Positions 17,396-25,528 of a stretch of 64,000 nucleotides of DNA are shown piece by piece. The DNA is from Rhizobium sp. Root274 (lineage in GTDB: Bacteria > Pseudomonadota > Alphaproteobacteria > Rhizobiales > Rhizobiaceae). The translations under genes were made by a program, and so were the position numbers. Numbering within the stretch: the stretch's first letter is position 1; each line of letters starts with the position of its first letter. The stretch spans positions 120,678 to 184,677 of the forward strand of contig NZ_LMJE01000011.1 of the NCBI RefSeq assembly GCF_001429245.1, written 5' to 3'. The notes beneath the pieces were generated by a model that was not told where the DNA came from, did no database searches, and saw only the letters and a list, made by a program, of their open reading frames with translations.

Positions 17396-18379
17396 ATGTC
17401 GTTTGCCAAAGCACAGGATCTGCTCAGGCTGGCACGTTTGGCCGCCACCCGGCGTACAGGCGTAGGACTTGAGGAAATATGCGATGAATTTGGAGTTTCG
17501 CATCGGACGGCGCAGCGTATGACCGACGCGATGGCGACGATATTCGCCAATGTCGAGACGATAGATGGTCCCGACCGTCGGCGGCGCTGGCGCGTTGCTG
17601 ATCCGCAATTGAATAGACTTCAGCCGCGTCAAGACACCGTTATCGAAGCCTTGGAAATTGCAGGGCGGGCGGCGCGGGCAGACGGGCGCGTGCGTCACGC
17701 CGCAGCGCTCGAGGACTTACGTGACGGCTTGCTGGCACGTTTAACACCAAAAGACGCCCTGCGTACCGAGGCCGACGTTGAGGCAGTTCTCTTGGCGATG
17801 GGGTCGGTCACACGACCTGGTCCTCGTGTTAACCTGAAGCCACCAGTTTTGGATGCGGTTATCGAAGCGTTGCGTGGTCCCTTCCGCCTGCAGATCTGTT
17901 ATGGAACAGAGGACGCTTTCGAACGTATAATTGAACCACATGGACTGCTTCTCGGCCACCGTAGTTATCTCGTGGCGCGCCAGCCTGACCGAGGTGATGA
18001 AATGCGAAACTTTCGCATTGACCGCATCTTGAGGGCCCACACTCTTGACCAGAGCTTCAACTTCGCGCCCGGCTTCTCTTTACAGGAGTATGCGGCGAAA
18101 TCTTTCGGCGTTTACCAAGATCCAAAACAGTACGGTGAGGTCATCTGGCGTTTTGATCCCCGCGCTGCGGCAAGAGCTGCCGAGTTTTGCTTTCATCCCG
18201 ATCAAGTTAGTGAACTGCAGGAAGATGGCAGCCTCATCGTTCGCTTCCATGCCGCTGGTTGGCTTGAGATGGCGTGGCATCTCTATCAGTGGGGTAATAC
18301 GGTCGAAGTACTCGCTCCCCAAGGGCTGCGCAGCTTAGTGGAAGATCACCGGCGAAGCGATTTTCCTTCTCTGCCCTAA
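17396..18379 (+). CDS. HTH-WYL domain transcriptional regulator (BrxR/CapW-like)
   Basis: Transcription factor of about 327 aa. A winged helix-turn-helix covers about 10-80 (GLEEICDEFGVSHRTAQRMTDAM), a WYL domain about 150-225 and a WCX-like domain the C-terminus. The motif that gives the domain its name reads S-Y-L (HRSYLVA) instead of W-Y-L. The ATG at 17396 has a GGGGA site upstream; an alternative GTG at 17357 would nearly abut the divergent operon. WYL proteins of this layout repress defence operons and are thought to sense a nucleic-acid or nucleotide ligand. Its position facing the nuclease-helicase/McrBC operon suggests it is the system's switch. Confidence 0.85.
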   Translation: MSFAKAQDLLRLARLAATRRTGVGLEEICDEFGVSHRTAQRMTDAMATIFANVETIDGPDRRRRWRVADPQLNRLQPRQDTVIEALEIAGRAARADGRVRHAAALEDLRDGLLARLTPKDALRTEADVEAVLLAMGSVTRPGPRVNLKPPVLDAVIEALRGPFRLQICYGTEDAFERIIEPHGLLLGHRSYLVARQPDRGDEMRNFRIDRILRAHTLDQSFNFAPGFSLQEYAAKSFGVYQDPKQYGEVIWRFDPRAAARAAEFCFHPDQVSELQEDGSLIVRFHAAGWLEMAWHLYQWGNTVEVLAPQGLRSLVEDHRRSDFPSLP

Positions 18380-18498
18380 ACTTCAGTACGGACTCAACGC
18401 ATGGCTCAATACCCTTGGATGGGTGTCAGGTTTTGACACCCATTGGGCCTATCTTTGGAAGCGTCCGATAGGCGGACCCCAGAGAATGGAGCAGATAC

Positions 18499-18714
18499 AT
18501 GGCAAAAGGCAAAGCTGGCGGAAGCAATTTCCGAAGCGCGATCACCGGCCGGTTCGTAACAGCTAAACAAGGAAAAGCTAGCCCGCGCACCACTGTGCGG
18601 GAAGCCAAGGATGGCGGGAGCACTGGCGGTACGTTTCGCAGCGCTATCTCCGGTCGGTTTGTGACCACGAAATACGGGAAAACCCACCCGCGAACGACGA
18701 TCAAGGACAGCTGA
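18499..18714 (+). CDS. 71-aa protein with two tandem SGRFVT repeats
   Basis: Very basic small protein made almost wholly of two copies of one unit. The first copy has FRSAITGRFVTAKQGK then ASPRTTVRE; the second has FRSAISGRFVTTKYGK then THPRTTIKD. Single-copy versions (R-x-a-x-TGrFV...k-x-PxTTv) are widespread small phage- and defence-linked proteins of unknown function. A GGAG site precedes the ATG. It ends 31 bp before the TIR gene on the same strand, so the two likely form one unit. No signal or membrane segment is seen. A nucleic-acid- or ligand-binding role is only a guess. Confidence 0.7.
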   Translation: MAKGKAGGSNFRSAITGRFVTAKQGKASPRTTVREAKDGGSTGGTFRSAISGRFVTTKYGKTHPRTTIKDS

Positions 18715-18745
18715 AACGGCATGTCAACGAGAGGAAGGATTTAAA

Positions 18746-19453
18746 ATGGCTCAATGCACAGCACCCCGAGAAGGTCACCGCTCAGCGAGCGCCGCAGCGA
18801 ATTGCCCAGCTTGTCGTGGTCGCAGTCGCTTCTCCGGATATAACAGCTACCGCAGCACTCTAGGCGGCCATGGATCTTATCCTTCGGCCTCGCCCCCTTC
18901 TCGGCTAACGTCGGGAGGTGGGGGTGGGACGAGCCGCACTCGTGCGAAATGGTCCAAAGCCGGTTCCTCAGTTTTGTATACTCCGACTGAACTGCGATCA
19001 CTGGCACCCGTCCGCCAGACTGCTGAAAAGCGCGCCGAGATACCCGATCTCCGGGACGTTTTTCTCTGCCATGCTTGGGACGATCGGCAGGGAGATGCTA
19101 AGCTCCTTCATGATCTGCTGGAAGCCAGAGGTGTGTCAGTCTGGTTTAGTGAAAAAGACGTCGCTTTAGGTTTCTCACTGCTTCGGGAAATCGACAAAGG
19201 GCTGGCGAAGTCCCGGGTAGGCATTGTGCTGGTGACACCTGCACTTCTACGTCGCCTTCCAGCAGCTGGTGTTGCAGATAAGGAGCTCTCGGCACTCTTA
19301 GCGACTGAGCAGCTCGTGCCCATTGTGCATAACACCACTTACGATGCTCTCCGCAACATCAGCCCGCTACTCGCCTCCCGTAGCGGCTTGAGTACCGACG
19401 AAGACACTATGACCGTGGTGGCAGACAAGCTGGCCGAGCTGGTTGTCATCTAA
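18746..19453 (+). CDS. TIR-domain protein with N-terminal zinc-finger-like motif
   Basis: Protein of 235 aa. The start has Cys, His and CPAC (C-x-A-P-R-E-G-H-R-S ... C-P-A-C), a probable zinc-binding knuckle, then a Gly/Ser/Tyr-rich disordered linker to about residue 95. A TIR domain fills about 103-235: DVFLCHAWDD (first strand), ARGVSVWFSEKDVALG (the loop where NAD-cleaving TIRs keep the catalytic Glu), and SRVGIVLVTPALLRR. Bacterial TIRs of this kind deplete NAD or make cyclic-ADP-ribose signals on infection. AGGAAGGA precedes the ATG. The neighbour with twin repeats may be its sensor or inhibitor; this is inference. Confidence 0.85.
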   Translation: MAQCTAPREGHRSASAAANCPACRGRSRFSGYNSYRSTLGGHGSYPSASPPSRLTSGGGGGTSRTRAKWSKAGSSVLYTPTELRSLAPVRQTAEKRAEIPDLRDVFLCHAWDDRQGDAKLLHDLLEARGVSVWFSEKDVALGFSLLREIDKGLAKSRVGIVLVTPALLRRLPAAGVADKELSALLATEQLVPIVHNTTYDALRNISPLLASRSGLSTDEDTMTVVADKLAELVVI

Positions 19454-19469
19454 CTTTGTCGGGGCATCA

Positions 19470-19733
19470 ATGCTGAAAACTCACACGCGTCAGGCAAACT
19501 GGCGACGGGCCAATCCGGGCAAATACAATGCTCATCTAGCTGTGCAGCGGGCGATGAAAGCCGGTGATTTGAACAAGCAGACCTGTGAAGTATGTGGAGA
19601 TGCGGTAGTTGATGCTCATCATGACCGATATGATGAACCTCTCAAGGTCCGTTGGCTTTGCCGTCTGCACCATATCCGTTTACATCGCTGCGGCGAAGAC
19701 CTGTTTCCGGTTAGAGGTCGAGATGATCTATAG
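19470..19733 (+). CDS. Small HNH-like / zinc-binding protein
   Basis: Protein of 87 aa starting at ATG 19470 (MLKTHTRQANWRRANP), 16 bp after the TIR gene. It has CEVCG, then AHHDRYDEPLKVRWLCRLHHIRLH, that is CxxC...HH...C-x-x-HH. This is the usual pattern of small phage-type HNH/zinc-ribbon proteins. The central N of HNH is not obvious, so nuclease activity is uncertain. It may belong to the TIR unit or be an independent phage-derived gene. Confidence 0.65.
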   Translation: MLKTHTRQANWRRANPGKYNAHLAVQRAMKAGDLNKQTCEVCGDAVVDAHHDRYDEPLKVRWLCRLHHIRLHRCGEDLFPVRGRDDL

Positions 19734-19812
19734 AAAAGGGTCGCCATCAGTTCCTAATTGCTAATCGGGAACCTATGGCGCGGCAGTGTCGGCATATTAG
19801 GATTTGAGCACG

Positions 19813-20793
19813 ATGGCGTCACAACTCGATTTCTTCGGCTCTCCTGCTGCGCTTTCAAGTGCATTCGAAGCCAAATCGGAGGGCGATCCGAGACGACGGA
19901 ACGCGGAGTTTGATCTGGATGAGGAAGCCATGGCTCGACATCTGGACGCAACAGGCCGCTATCGAGTTTTACGACACCTCGTACCCCGAGAAATCGTAAC
20001 GGAGGCTCGGGCGGAATTTCCACGGCAGGCCGTAATCCTCGACACCGAAACCACAGGCCTTAACTACCGGTGCGATGAGATAATTGAAATTGGTGTCGTC
20101 GCCTTCACCTTTGATGACGCGGGCAAGATCGGCGATGTGACAGCTGTATATGGCGGGCTTCAGCAGCCGAGTGTTTCAATCCCAGCGGAGATCACACGCC
20201 TAACCGGTCTCACCGATGACATGGTCGCCGGGCAGACCATCGACATGGCGTGCCTTAAACCTCTGGTCGATTCCGCAGATCTGATCATAGCCCACAACGC
20301 GAGCTTTGACAGACCTTTCTGTGAAGCTTTGTCACCGATCTTTTGTAACAAGGCTTGGGCTTGTTCTGTGTCGGAGATTGACTGGTCGGCTCGCGGTTTC
20401 GAGGGAAGCAAGCTCGGATACCTGATTGGACAGACGGGTTATTTCCATGACGGACATCGGGCTGTTGATGACTGCTTCGCCTTGCTGGAAGTGCTGGGAC
20501 AGACACGGCCACGATCCACCAGCACTCCATTCGCCGAACTGCATCTGGCTAGCCGCCGATCGCGTGTTCGCATCTACGCTGAAAACAGCCCATTCGACAC
20601 GAAGGACCAGCTTAAAGCGCGGGGCTACCGGTGGTCGGACGGTTCCGATGGTCGGCCAAAATCCTGGTGGATCGAAGTATCGGAAGACCAGCAGCACGAG
20701 GAACTGCATTTCCTGCGGACTGAGATCTATCGCTGGGATGCCGACCCGCCCGTCAAACATCTGACAGCATTCGATCGATTCAGATCAATTTAG
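19813..20793 (+). CDS. DnaQ-like 3'-5' exonuclease
   Basis: Exonuclease of 326 aa of the DEDDh type. Motif ExoI is DTETTGL (near 80), ExoII HNASFDRPFCE (near 160) and ExoIII HRAVDDC (near 217), all intact. The C-terminal 75 residues contain LKARGYRWSDGSDGRPKSWWIEV, a small domain often attached to nucleases and resembling DUF5710. I prefer ATG 19813 (MASQLDFFG) over TTG 19804 because AGGA sits 10 bases upstream. The DUF429 gene follows after 16 bp, which suggests one operon. It could trim DNA ends made by the nearby nucleases, but a defence role is inferred from location only. Confidence 0.85.
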   Translation: MASQLDFFGSPAALSSAFEAKSEGDPRRRNAEFDLDEEAMARHLDATGRYRVLRHLVPREIVTEARAEFPRQAVILDTETTGLNYRCDEIIEIGVVAFTFDDAGKIGDVTAVYGGLQQPSVSIPAEITRLTGLTDDMVAGQTIDMACLKPLVDSADLIIAHNASFDRPFCEALSPIFCNKAWACSVSEIDWSARGFEGSKLGYLIGQTGYFHDGHRAVDDCFALLEVLGQTRPRSTSTPFAELHLASRRSRVRIYAENSPFDTKDQLKARGYRWSDGSDGRPKSWWIEVSEDQQHEELHFLRTEIYRWDADPPVKHLTAFDRFRSI

Positions 20794-20809
20794 AGGGCCA
20801 GGAAGTGCT

Positions 20810-21631
20810 ATGACGACCATTCTGGGGATTGATGCAGCCTGGACGGCGACCCAGCCGAGTGGCGTCGCGCTGATTTCAGATATAGGCGGCGATTGGTGTC
20901 TGATCTTTACGGGACCGTCTTATCGTCACCTCATAGCACAGTCGGAGGATGGGGTGGTCTCCACGTCTCGCCCTTCTGGCTCGGTTGCAGAACCCGCGGC
21001 TCTTCTTGCTGCCTCCGCTAGAGTCGCTGGAGTGCCCGTCGATTTCGTGGCCGTCGATATGCCCCTATCTCGCGAGCCCATTACTGAACGGCGCGTGTCG
21101 GACAATCTGGTTTCGGCAGCCTATGGTGCCCGCCATTGCAGCACACATACGCCGAGTGCGATCAGGCCCGGCAAGATCAGCGACGATCTGAGGAGCGGCC
21201 TCGAGCGCTGCGGATATGGGTTGCTGACGAAAGAGGTGGGTGCGCCAGGACTTTTGGAAGTCTATCCGCATCCGGCCCTGGTCGAGCTGATGCGCGCCGA
21301 AAAGCGATTGCCTTACAAGCAGGGGAAGACACGCAATTACTGGCCAACGGAAAACCCTGCCAGCCGCCGCAACAAACTCTTCGAAACCTGGCGAAGGATC
21401 GTCGCCTGCCTCGACCAAGAGATACCAGGCGCCTCTGAGGTCTTGCAGTTGCCTCCGCTTGAGTCCCCATCATGGCAGTTGAAGGCGTTTGAAGACATGC
21501 TTGATGCGGTCATCTGCGCGTGGGTCGGGATATGTGTCTTCCAGGGAGCTGCCGTGCCTTTCGGTAACGACACTTCCGCGATCTGGATACCCCGTTCAGA
21601 GCTTCTGGCATCGCGGCGGGGTCAGCCATGA
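20810..21631 (+). CDS. DUF429-family predicted RNase H-like nuclease
   Basis: Protein of 273 aa. It begins TTILGIDAAWTATQPSGVALI, the Asp-containing first strand of the RNase H-like DUF429 fold. FVAVDMPLSREPITERRVSDN follows, then YGARHCSTHTPSA. GLLEVYPHPALVELM is another family hallmark. The nuclease activity is a fold-based prediction; the family is mostly uncharacterised. It sits between the exonuclease and a 90-aa protein whose start overlaps it by 4 bases. Confidence 0.85.
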   Translation: MTTILGIDAAWTATQPSGVALISDIGGDWCLIFTGPSYRHLIAQSEDGVVSTSRPSGSVAEPAALLAASARVAGVPVDFVAVDMPLSREPITERRVSDNLVSAAYGARHCSTHTPSAIRPGKISDDLRSGLERCGYGLLTKEVGAPGLLEVYPHPALVELMRAEKRLPYKQGKTRNYWPTENPASRRNKLFETWRRIVACLDQEIPGASEVLQLPPLESPSWQLKAFEDMLDAVICAWVGICVFQGAAVPFGNDTSAIWIPRSELLASRRGQP

Positions 21632-21900
21632 CTTGTTTCCTGCGGCAATGGATCGAACGCCGGCGAGCGATCCGCCGCCGTTGGCAAGAAGATGCCAGGC
21701 GACTTGCTGCAACTGACCCGGTCAACGCCTACTACGAGGCGCAGCGAAGAGCCGCGCGCAGTCGCGCGCAAGGTCTTACCAACGAATACTGGCATTGGGC
21801 TCGGGTCGCCAGCGAGGTCGCCCGTATCGAACCCCGTGCTGAGATGGACTTTGAAGTCGTCAAGGCGATTGCGGATCAGGAAACCACAGGTCGCCGCTGA
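21628..21900 (+). CDS. Hypothetical protein, 90 aa, coupled to DUF429 gene
   Basis: Arg-rich, helical soluble protein (RQWIERRRAIRRRWQEDARRLAA..AYYEAQRRAARSRAQG) with no recognised domain. It overlaps the DUF429 gene by ATGA, so translation is coupled and it probably acts with that protein. The high Arg content and lack of Cys or membrane segments would fit nucleic-acid binding; this is a guess. Confidence 0.6.
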   Translation: MTCFLRQWIERRRAIRRRWQEDARRLAATDPVNAYYEAQRRAARSRAQGLTNEYWHWARVASEVARIEPRAEMDFEVVKAIADQETTGRR

Positions 21901-22014
21901 ACACGTGCGTGGTGCTTCGCCGTCAGTAAATCATCGAGTGTTTTCAAATGTCTGGAGAAAATGACAGAACCGCCATTGGTTAGTTTCTTTTTCAAGGCGG
22001 AGACGACCGGCTGG

Positions 22015-22054
22015 GCCCATGCAGATGCGGGGCCTGGTTTGCATCTGCATGGGC
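22015..22054. terminator. Perfect 14-bp hairpin between convergent genes
   Basis: GCCCATGCAGATGC (22015-22028) and GCATCTGCATGGGC (22041-22054) are perfect inverted arms with a 12-base loop. They lie between two converging genes and would make a strong RNA hairpin in either direction. There is no T-tract, so a Rho-independent terminator is only partly supported. Because it ends 28 bp from the stop of the large recombinase, a recombination site is an alternative. Confidence 0.5.
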
Positions 22055-22082
22055 AATGTCGATCAGCGATTTATCCGAGCGG

Positions 22083-24431
22083 CTATGCGGCTTCCCAAAC
22101 CTGATTGAGGATTTTCGCCGCAAGTGCAGCTTTGTCTTGGGGCAGGAAGCGACCGTAGTGCTGCTGAACGACGTCCGGTGTGTCCTGGATGGCATAACTC
22201 GCCTGTTCATACGATCCGGTTTGCTTGAGGATATGCGTTGCCAGAATATCCCGAAGATTATGCGGTCCGTGCGGCAGCAGGCCCTTGATGGCACCGCGGC
22301 CGGTATAGGGATTGTAGATGCCGTACCGCTGGATCACGGTTCGCCAGGCTTCATAGAATTTGGTGGAATCGTATGCCGCGTCCAGACTGGTAGTCTTTAC
22401 CGTCTTGACGAACAGAGTACCGGGATCTTTTGCTGGACCGAGCAGTACCCCGCGATGGCGATCGATATAGGCTTCGAGGTATTTGTAGAGGTCGAGCAAA
22501 TCCGGCAGGATCAGGCGAAACGGCTTCTGTCCAAAGAATGATGAGCCTGAGTTCTTGAACGCGATTGATGGGATGAGGACCTCCCATCCGTTTTCTCGAT
22601 CGCTCCAGCGTAGTTCGCCGCATTTCATATCCTCCAGCCGCCGCTCCGAAGTCGGGAAATGCCCGCGTGGGCATAAGCGAAGCTGGCGAAGGTTCTTTTG
22701 CCGAAGTCCCAGATGCAGGCCGAGGCGCAGCAAAAGGAAAGAGCGGACCGCTTCGGCTGCTGCCCGAGGATAGCGGTTTTCATCAGGCATGCGCTTCAGG
22801 ATCTCGTCTGTGATCTTGCGGTATTCCGACAATGGGCTGTCTGCTTCAAGAACCACCATGATCGGCTCGAACGGGTCGCGATGCACGCGCATGACACGCT
22901 GGATTTCCTTCGAGCGATTGGCGGCGTGCCGGTGGAATGCGTCGCAGGCGCCGTGCCAGTCGCGTGCTGCGAACTCAATCTCCTCCGACGCGATCAGCCC
23001 TTCGATTGGCTGAACCTTCTTCAGGAGCTCCGGATGCTGGCGGATCCAGCCCACCTCCGCCCGCGTGAGAGCTTGCGCCACCATCAGCATGTCTTCTTCC
23101 CATTTGGTGTAAAAGCCGCGACGCTGCTCCCGCCATTGGAGGTACCAGTCCCAGACGCCCGGGAAGATCAACAGGCCAAAGGTTAGTTGGCTGAGCGGCA
23201 CACCGCGCCCTTTGACGACGCTGGCGGGTGAGGCAGCGAGTGCACCGAACATGAGTCCGAGATGCTCAACCTTCTGGGATGCGGTTTCCTCTCCCCAAAC
23301 TCCATTTCGTTGGAAGCCGATTGCGGTCAGCGTCGATGTCTTGAAGCGGATCAGATCGGCCATCTCCATAGCCAACCGCGGCGGCGCATCGACGACGCCG
23401 GACAGGAGATCAGGATCTTCAAAGGCCTCGGGATTGTGGCTCGCGCTGTCCGGGTTCATTTGTGGTCGTGGAGACAGGGTGCCTCCGCCATAGGTGATCC
23501 CCGGAAATCGTATTGCATAACGCTGTTTGGTGGCCGCCGCCTGGTAGCGACGATAGTCAGTTGAGCCTGAGATGATGACCCGGCGCACCCATTCGATGAT
23601 TTCCTCCCGCTTGGAGAACGGCAAGCTGCTGAAATTATCAGGAAGATGCCATGCAAGGCGCCGCCGTTCCGCAGCACTGATGTCTCCCATATCGTGGCCA
23701 TAGAGGGAGCGAGATTGATGCGGCAACTTGGCCTTGAAATAGCCTGATGCCAGTCGGTAACGCTGCTCGATGCGAGACAGGATCTCGAAGCTGGTCAGAG
23801 ATCGGGGTACCCGCTCACCCTGCACCCATGATAGCAGGGTTTTGTCATCGAACGTCTCGCCCAGGCGAACGACGGCGCGGTAAAGCTGCCAGTAGCTCTC
23901 GCCGAACCGGCGCATCTGATAAACGAGGGCATCGTGGAAGCTGGTTGGATCATCGGTTGCTTCGAACAATGGTTCAGGAAAAGGACTAATCGGTTTTGGG
24001 TGTGGTCCTCTTGGTAGTGACGAAGAGGTAGCCGGGAACTTGTCGGAGAGGATCTGTCGCGGCCTGGAACGCGTGGCTGTGTCGGACTTGCGCGGAGCGG
24101 TATTCTTCGATTTCGCATGTGGTTTCGCCGACAGGATGTCCTCGGCGACAGGTGGCATTCCGAGCCAGCGGATAATCGCGTCCAAACCTGGACGCAGCTG
24201 CTTTTTCAACTCCCCGGTCATTTCGCCTTCAATCCCGCATGCCTGGCAAATGGCCGCCCAATCCATACGGCCACTAACGATCGGTGGTGGGCGGCGGTGG
24301 ATCACAAGATCGATGAGATAGGGCCGAATGCTTTCCAGAACTCGCTGTGAGGCGACTGGCGCGATGCGCACTTGGCAGAAGTCCGAGATTTTTCGTTGAA
24401 AGTGATGAGATGAAATATCGTGTTTTACCAT
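22083..24431 (-). CDS. Very large tyrosine recombinase-like integrase, 782 aa
   Basis: Site-specific recombinase-like protein about twice the usual size. Only the last 220 or so residues show the fold: LRLGLHLGLRQKNLRQL (first catalytic Arg), HNLRDILATH (H-x-x-R) and QQHYGRFL (nucleophilic Tyr). The first 550 residues hold a Pro/Ser/Lys-rich linker near 100-150 and helical regions without a recognised domain; SWVQGERVPRS suggests an HTH-like segment. Such long integrases occur in non-tRNA integrating elements. It is divergent from the HNH nuclease, with two perfect palindromes in the shared promoter. No frameshift was seen. Confidence 0.75.
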   Translation of the reverse strand: MVKHDISSHHFQRKISDFCQVRIAPVASQRVLESIRPYLIDLVIHRRPPPIVSGRMDWAAICQACGIEGEMTGELKKQLRPGLDAIIRWLGMPPVAEDILSAKPHAKSKNTAPRKSDTATRSRPRQILSDKFPATSSSLPRGPHPKPISPFPEPLFEATDDPTSFHDALVYQMRRFGESYWQLYRAVVRLGETFDDKTLLSWVQGERVPRSLTSFEILSRIEQRYRLASGYFKAKLPHQSRSLYGHDMGDISAAERRRLAWHLPDNFSSLPFSKREEIIEWVRRVIISGSTDYRRYQAAATKQRYAIRFPGITYGGGTLSPRPQMNPDSASHNPEAFEDPDLLSGVVDAPPRLAMEMADLIRFKTSTLTAIGFQRNGVWGEETASQKVEHLGLMFGALAASPASVVKGRGVPLSQLTFGLLIFPGVWDWYLQWREQRRGFYTKWEEDMLMVAQALTRAEVGWIRQHPELLKKVQPIEGLIASEEIEFAARDWHGACDAFHRHAANRSKEIQRVMRVHRDPFEPIMVVLEADSPLSEYRKITDEILKRMPDENRYPRAAAEAVRSFLLLRLGLHLGLRQKNLRQLRLCPRGHFPTSERRLEDMKCGELRWSDRENGWEVLIPSIAFKNSGSSFFGQKPFRLILPDLLDLYKYLEAYIDRHRGVLLGPAKDPGTLFVKTVKTTSLDAAYDSTKFYEAWRTVIQRYGIYNPYTGRGAIKGLLPHGPHNLRDILATHILKQTGSYEQASYAIQDTPDVVQQHYGRFLPQDKAALAAKILNQVWEAA

Positions 24432-24436
24432 ATTCT

Positions 24437-24530
24437 TATTCCGTTTCTCGGCACCAGTGCCGAGCGCGGGCGGAATAGGAATAGACGTTTAAGAATACGT
24501 TTTGCGGCCAACCAGACTCCCAGTCTGGTT
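24437..24530. promoter_or_regulatory. Three inverted repeats in integrase/HNH divergent promoter
   Basis: Three perfect inverted repeats are packed here. CTCGGCAC (24447-24454) and GTGCCGAG (24457-24464) have a 2-base spacer. They are flanked by TATTCCG (24437-24443) and CGGAATA (24471-24477). AACCAGACT (24510-24518) and AGTCTGGTT (24522-24530) have a CCC spacer. They occupy the gap between the divergent integrase (start 24431) and HNH gene. Operators for both genes are the simplest reading; the binding proteins are unknown. Confidence 0.5.
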
Positions 24531-24581
24531 TCGGCTTAGGCCCAAATTTCAAATGAAGCATCGAGAGGGCCATGCTACAGA

Positions 24582-25499
24582 TTGCAGATGGGATACGGGG
24601 TTTTCATTCACCGGTCAGATTCGATTTACGACGATAGCCCGGCTGAACAATACCAGTTCCCGGGCCAGTATCTCGGTCGTGTCCAGGCGTGTGTGGGTGA
24701 CTGGATTATCTACTACGAGCCTCGGAAAGTCGTAGCGACCCGCGGCTATTTTGCTGTGGCCAAGGTTGAACGGGCTATTCCTGATCCGAAGGCCACCGGC
24801 ATGTATCTGGCGCTGATCGAACACGGCAGCTATCTCGACTTCATCAATCCCGTTCCGTTCAGCGGACCAGACGGTGTCATAGAGCGAGGCGTGCTGAATG
24901 AAGAGGGCCGCATTTCCGGCAGAGCACAGGCCGCAGTCCGGCCGATATCCGCCGCAGATTTCAACCGCATCGTATCGATTGGCACAGACGAGCATGAGCC
25001 GGAACTGCCTCGGTTGGATGAGCCGAGGGTGAGGCATGCGGTCGATGGATTTGCAGATGAAGCTCAAGCGCCGTTCATGTTCGAGCAGGAGCGCGACCGG
25101 GTTATGCAACTCTCGTCGCGGCTCGTTCGAAATCGGCTGTTTCGCCGGCTCGTTCTTCACGCGTATGACAAACGATGCGCCATCACGGGGTTGAAGCTCA
25201 TCAATGGCGGGGGCCGAGCGGAGGTTGACGCCGCACATATCCGGCCGGTGGAAGCGAGCGGGCCTGACATTCTTGCCAACGGAATTGCTCTTTCGGGCAC
25301 CGCACACTGGATGTTTGACCGCGGTCTGATTGGCCTTTCGGACGATCTTGATATCCTGATATCGCGTCAGGCGAATGATGCTGAAAGCATCCAAGGACTC
25401 CTCAACAAGACCGGGAAGGCGATCGTGCCTGGCCGGGTCTTCGAGCGGCCACATCCCCAGTTCCTGAGATGGCACCGTGAGAACTGCTTCAAGCAGTGA
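24582..25499 (+). CDS. HNH endonuclease with N-terminal EVE/PUA-like region
   Basis: Probable DNA endonuclease of 305 aa (TTG start) or 303 aa (ATG 24588). The C-terminal HNH_2-like domain reads RLVLHAYDKRCAITGL...AAHIRPVEASGPD...NGIALSGTAHWMFDRGLIGLSDD, with the paired Cys replaced by a single Cys, then AHI, N and H in order. The first 130 residues (FPGQYLGRVQACVGDWIIYYEPRK...RGYFAVAKVERAI) look like the beta-barrel of EVE/PUA-like modified-base readers. McrA-like modification-dependent restriction is therefore plausible. It is divergent from the large integrase. Confidence 0.75.
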   Translation: MQMGYGVFIHRSDSIYDDSPAEQYQFPGQYLGRVQACVGDWIIYYEPRKVVATRGYFAVAKVERAIPDPKATGMYLALIEHGSYLDFINPVPFSGPDGVIERGVLNEEGRISGRAQAAVRPISAADFNRIVSIGTDEHEPELPRLDEPRVRHAVDGFADEAQAPFMFEQERDRVMQLSSRLVRNRLFRRLVLHAYDKRCAITGLKLINGGGRAEVDAAHIRPVEASGPDILANGIALSGTAHWMFDRGLIGLSDDLDILISRQANDAESIQGLLNKTGKAIVPGRVFERPHPQFLRWHRENCFKQ

Positions 25500-25528
25500 G
25501 TGCCAGAGTAAGTCTGGCGCTGTAGTTT

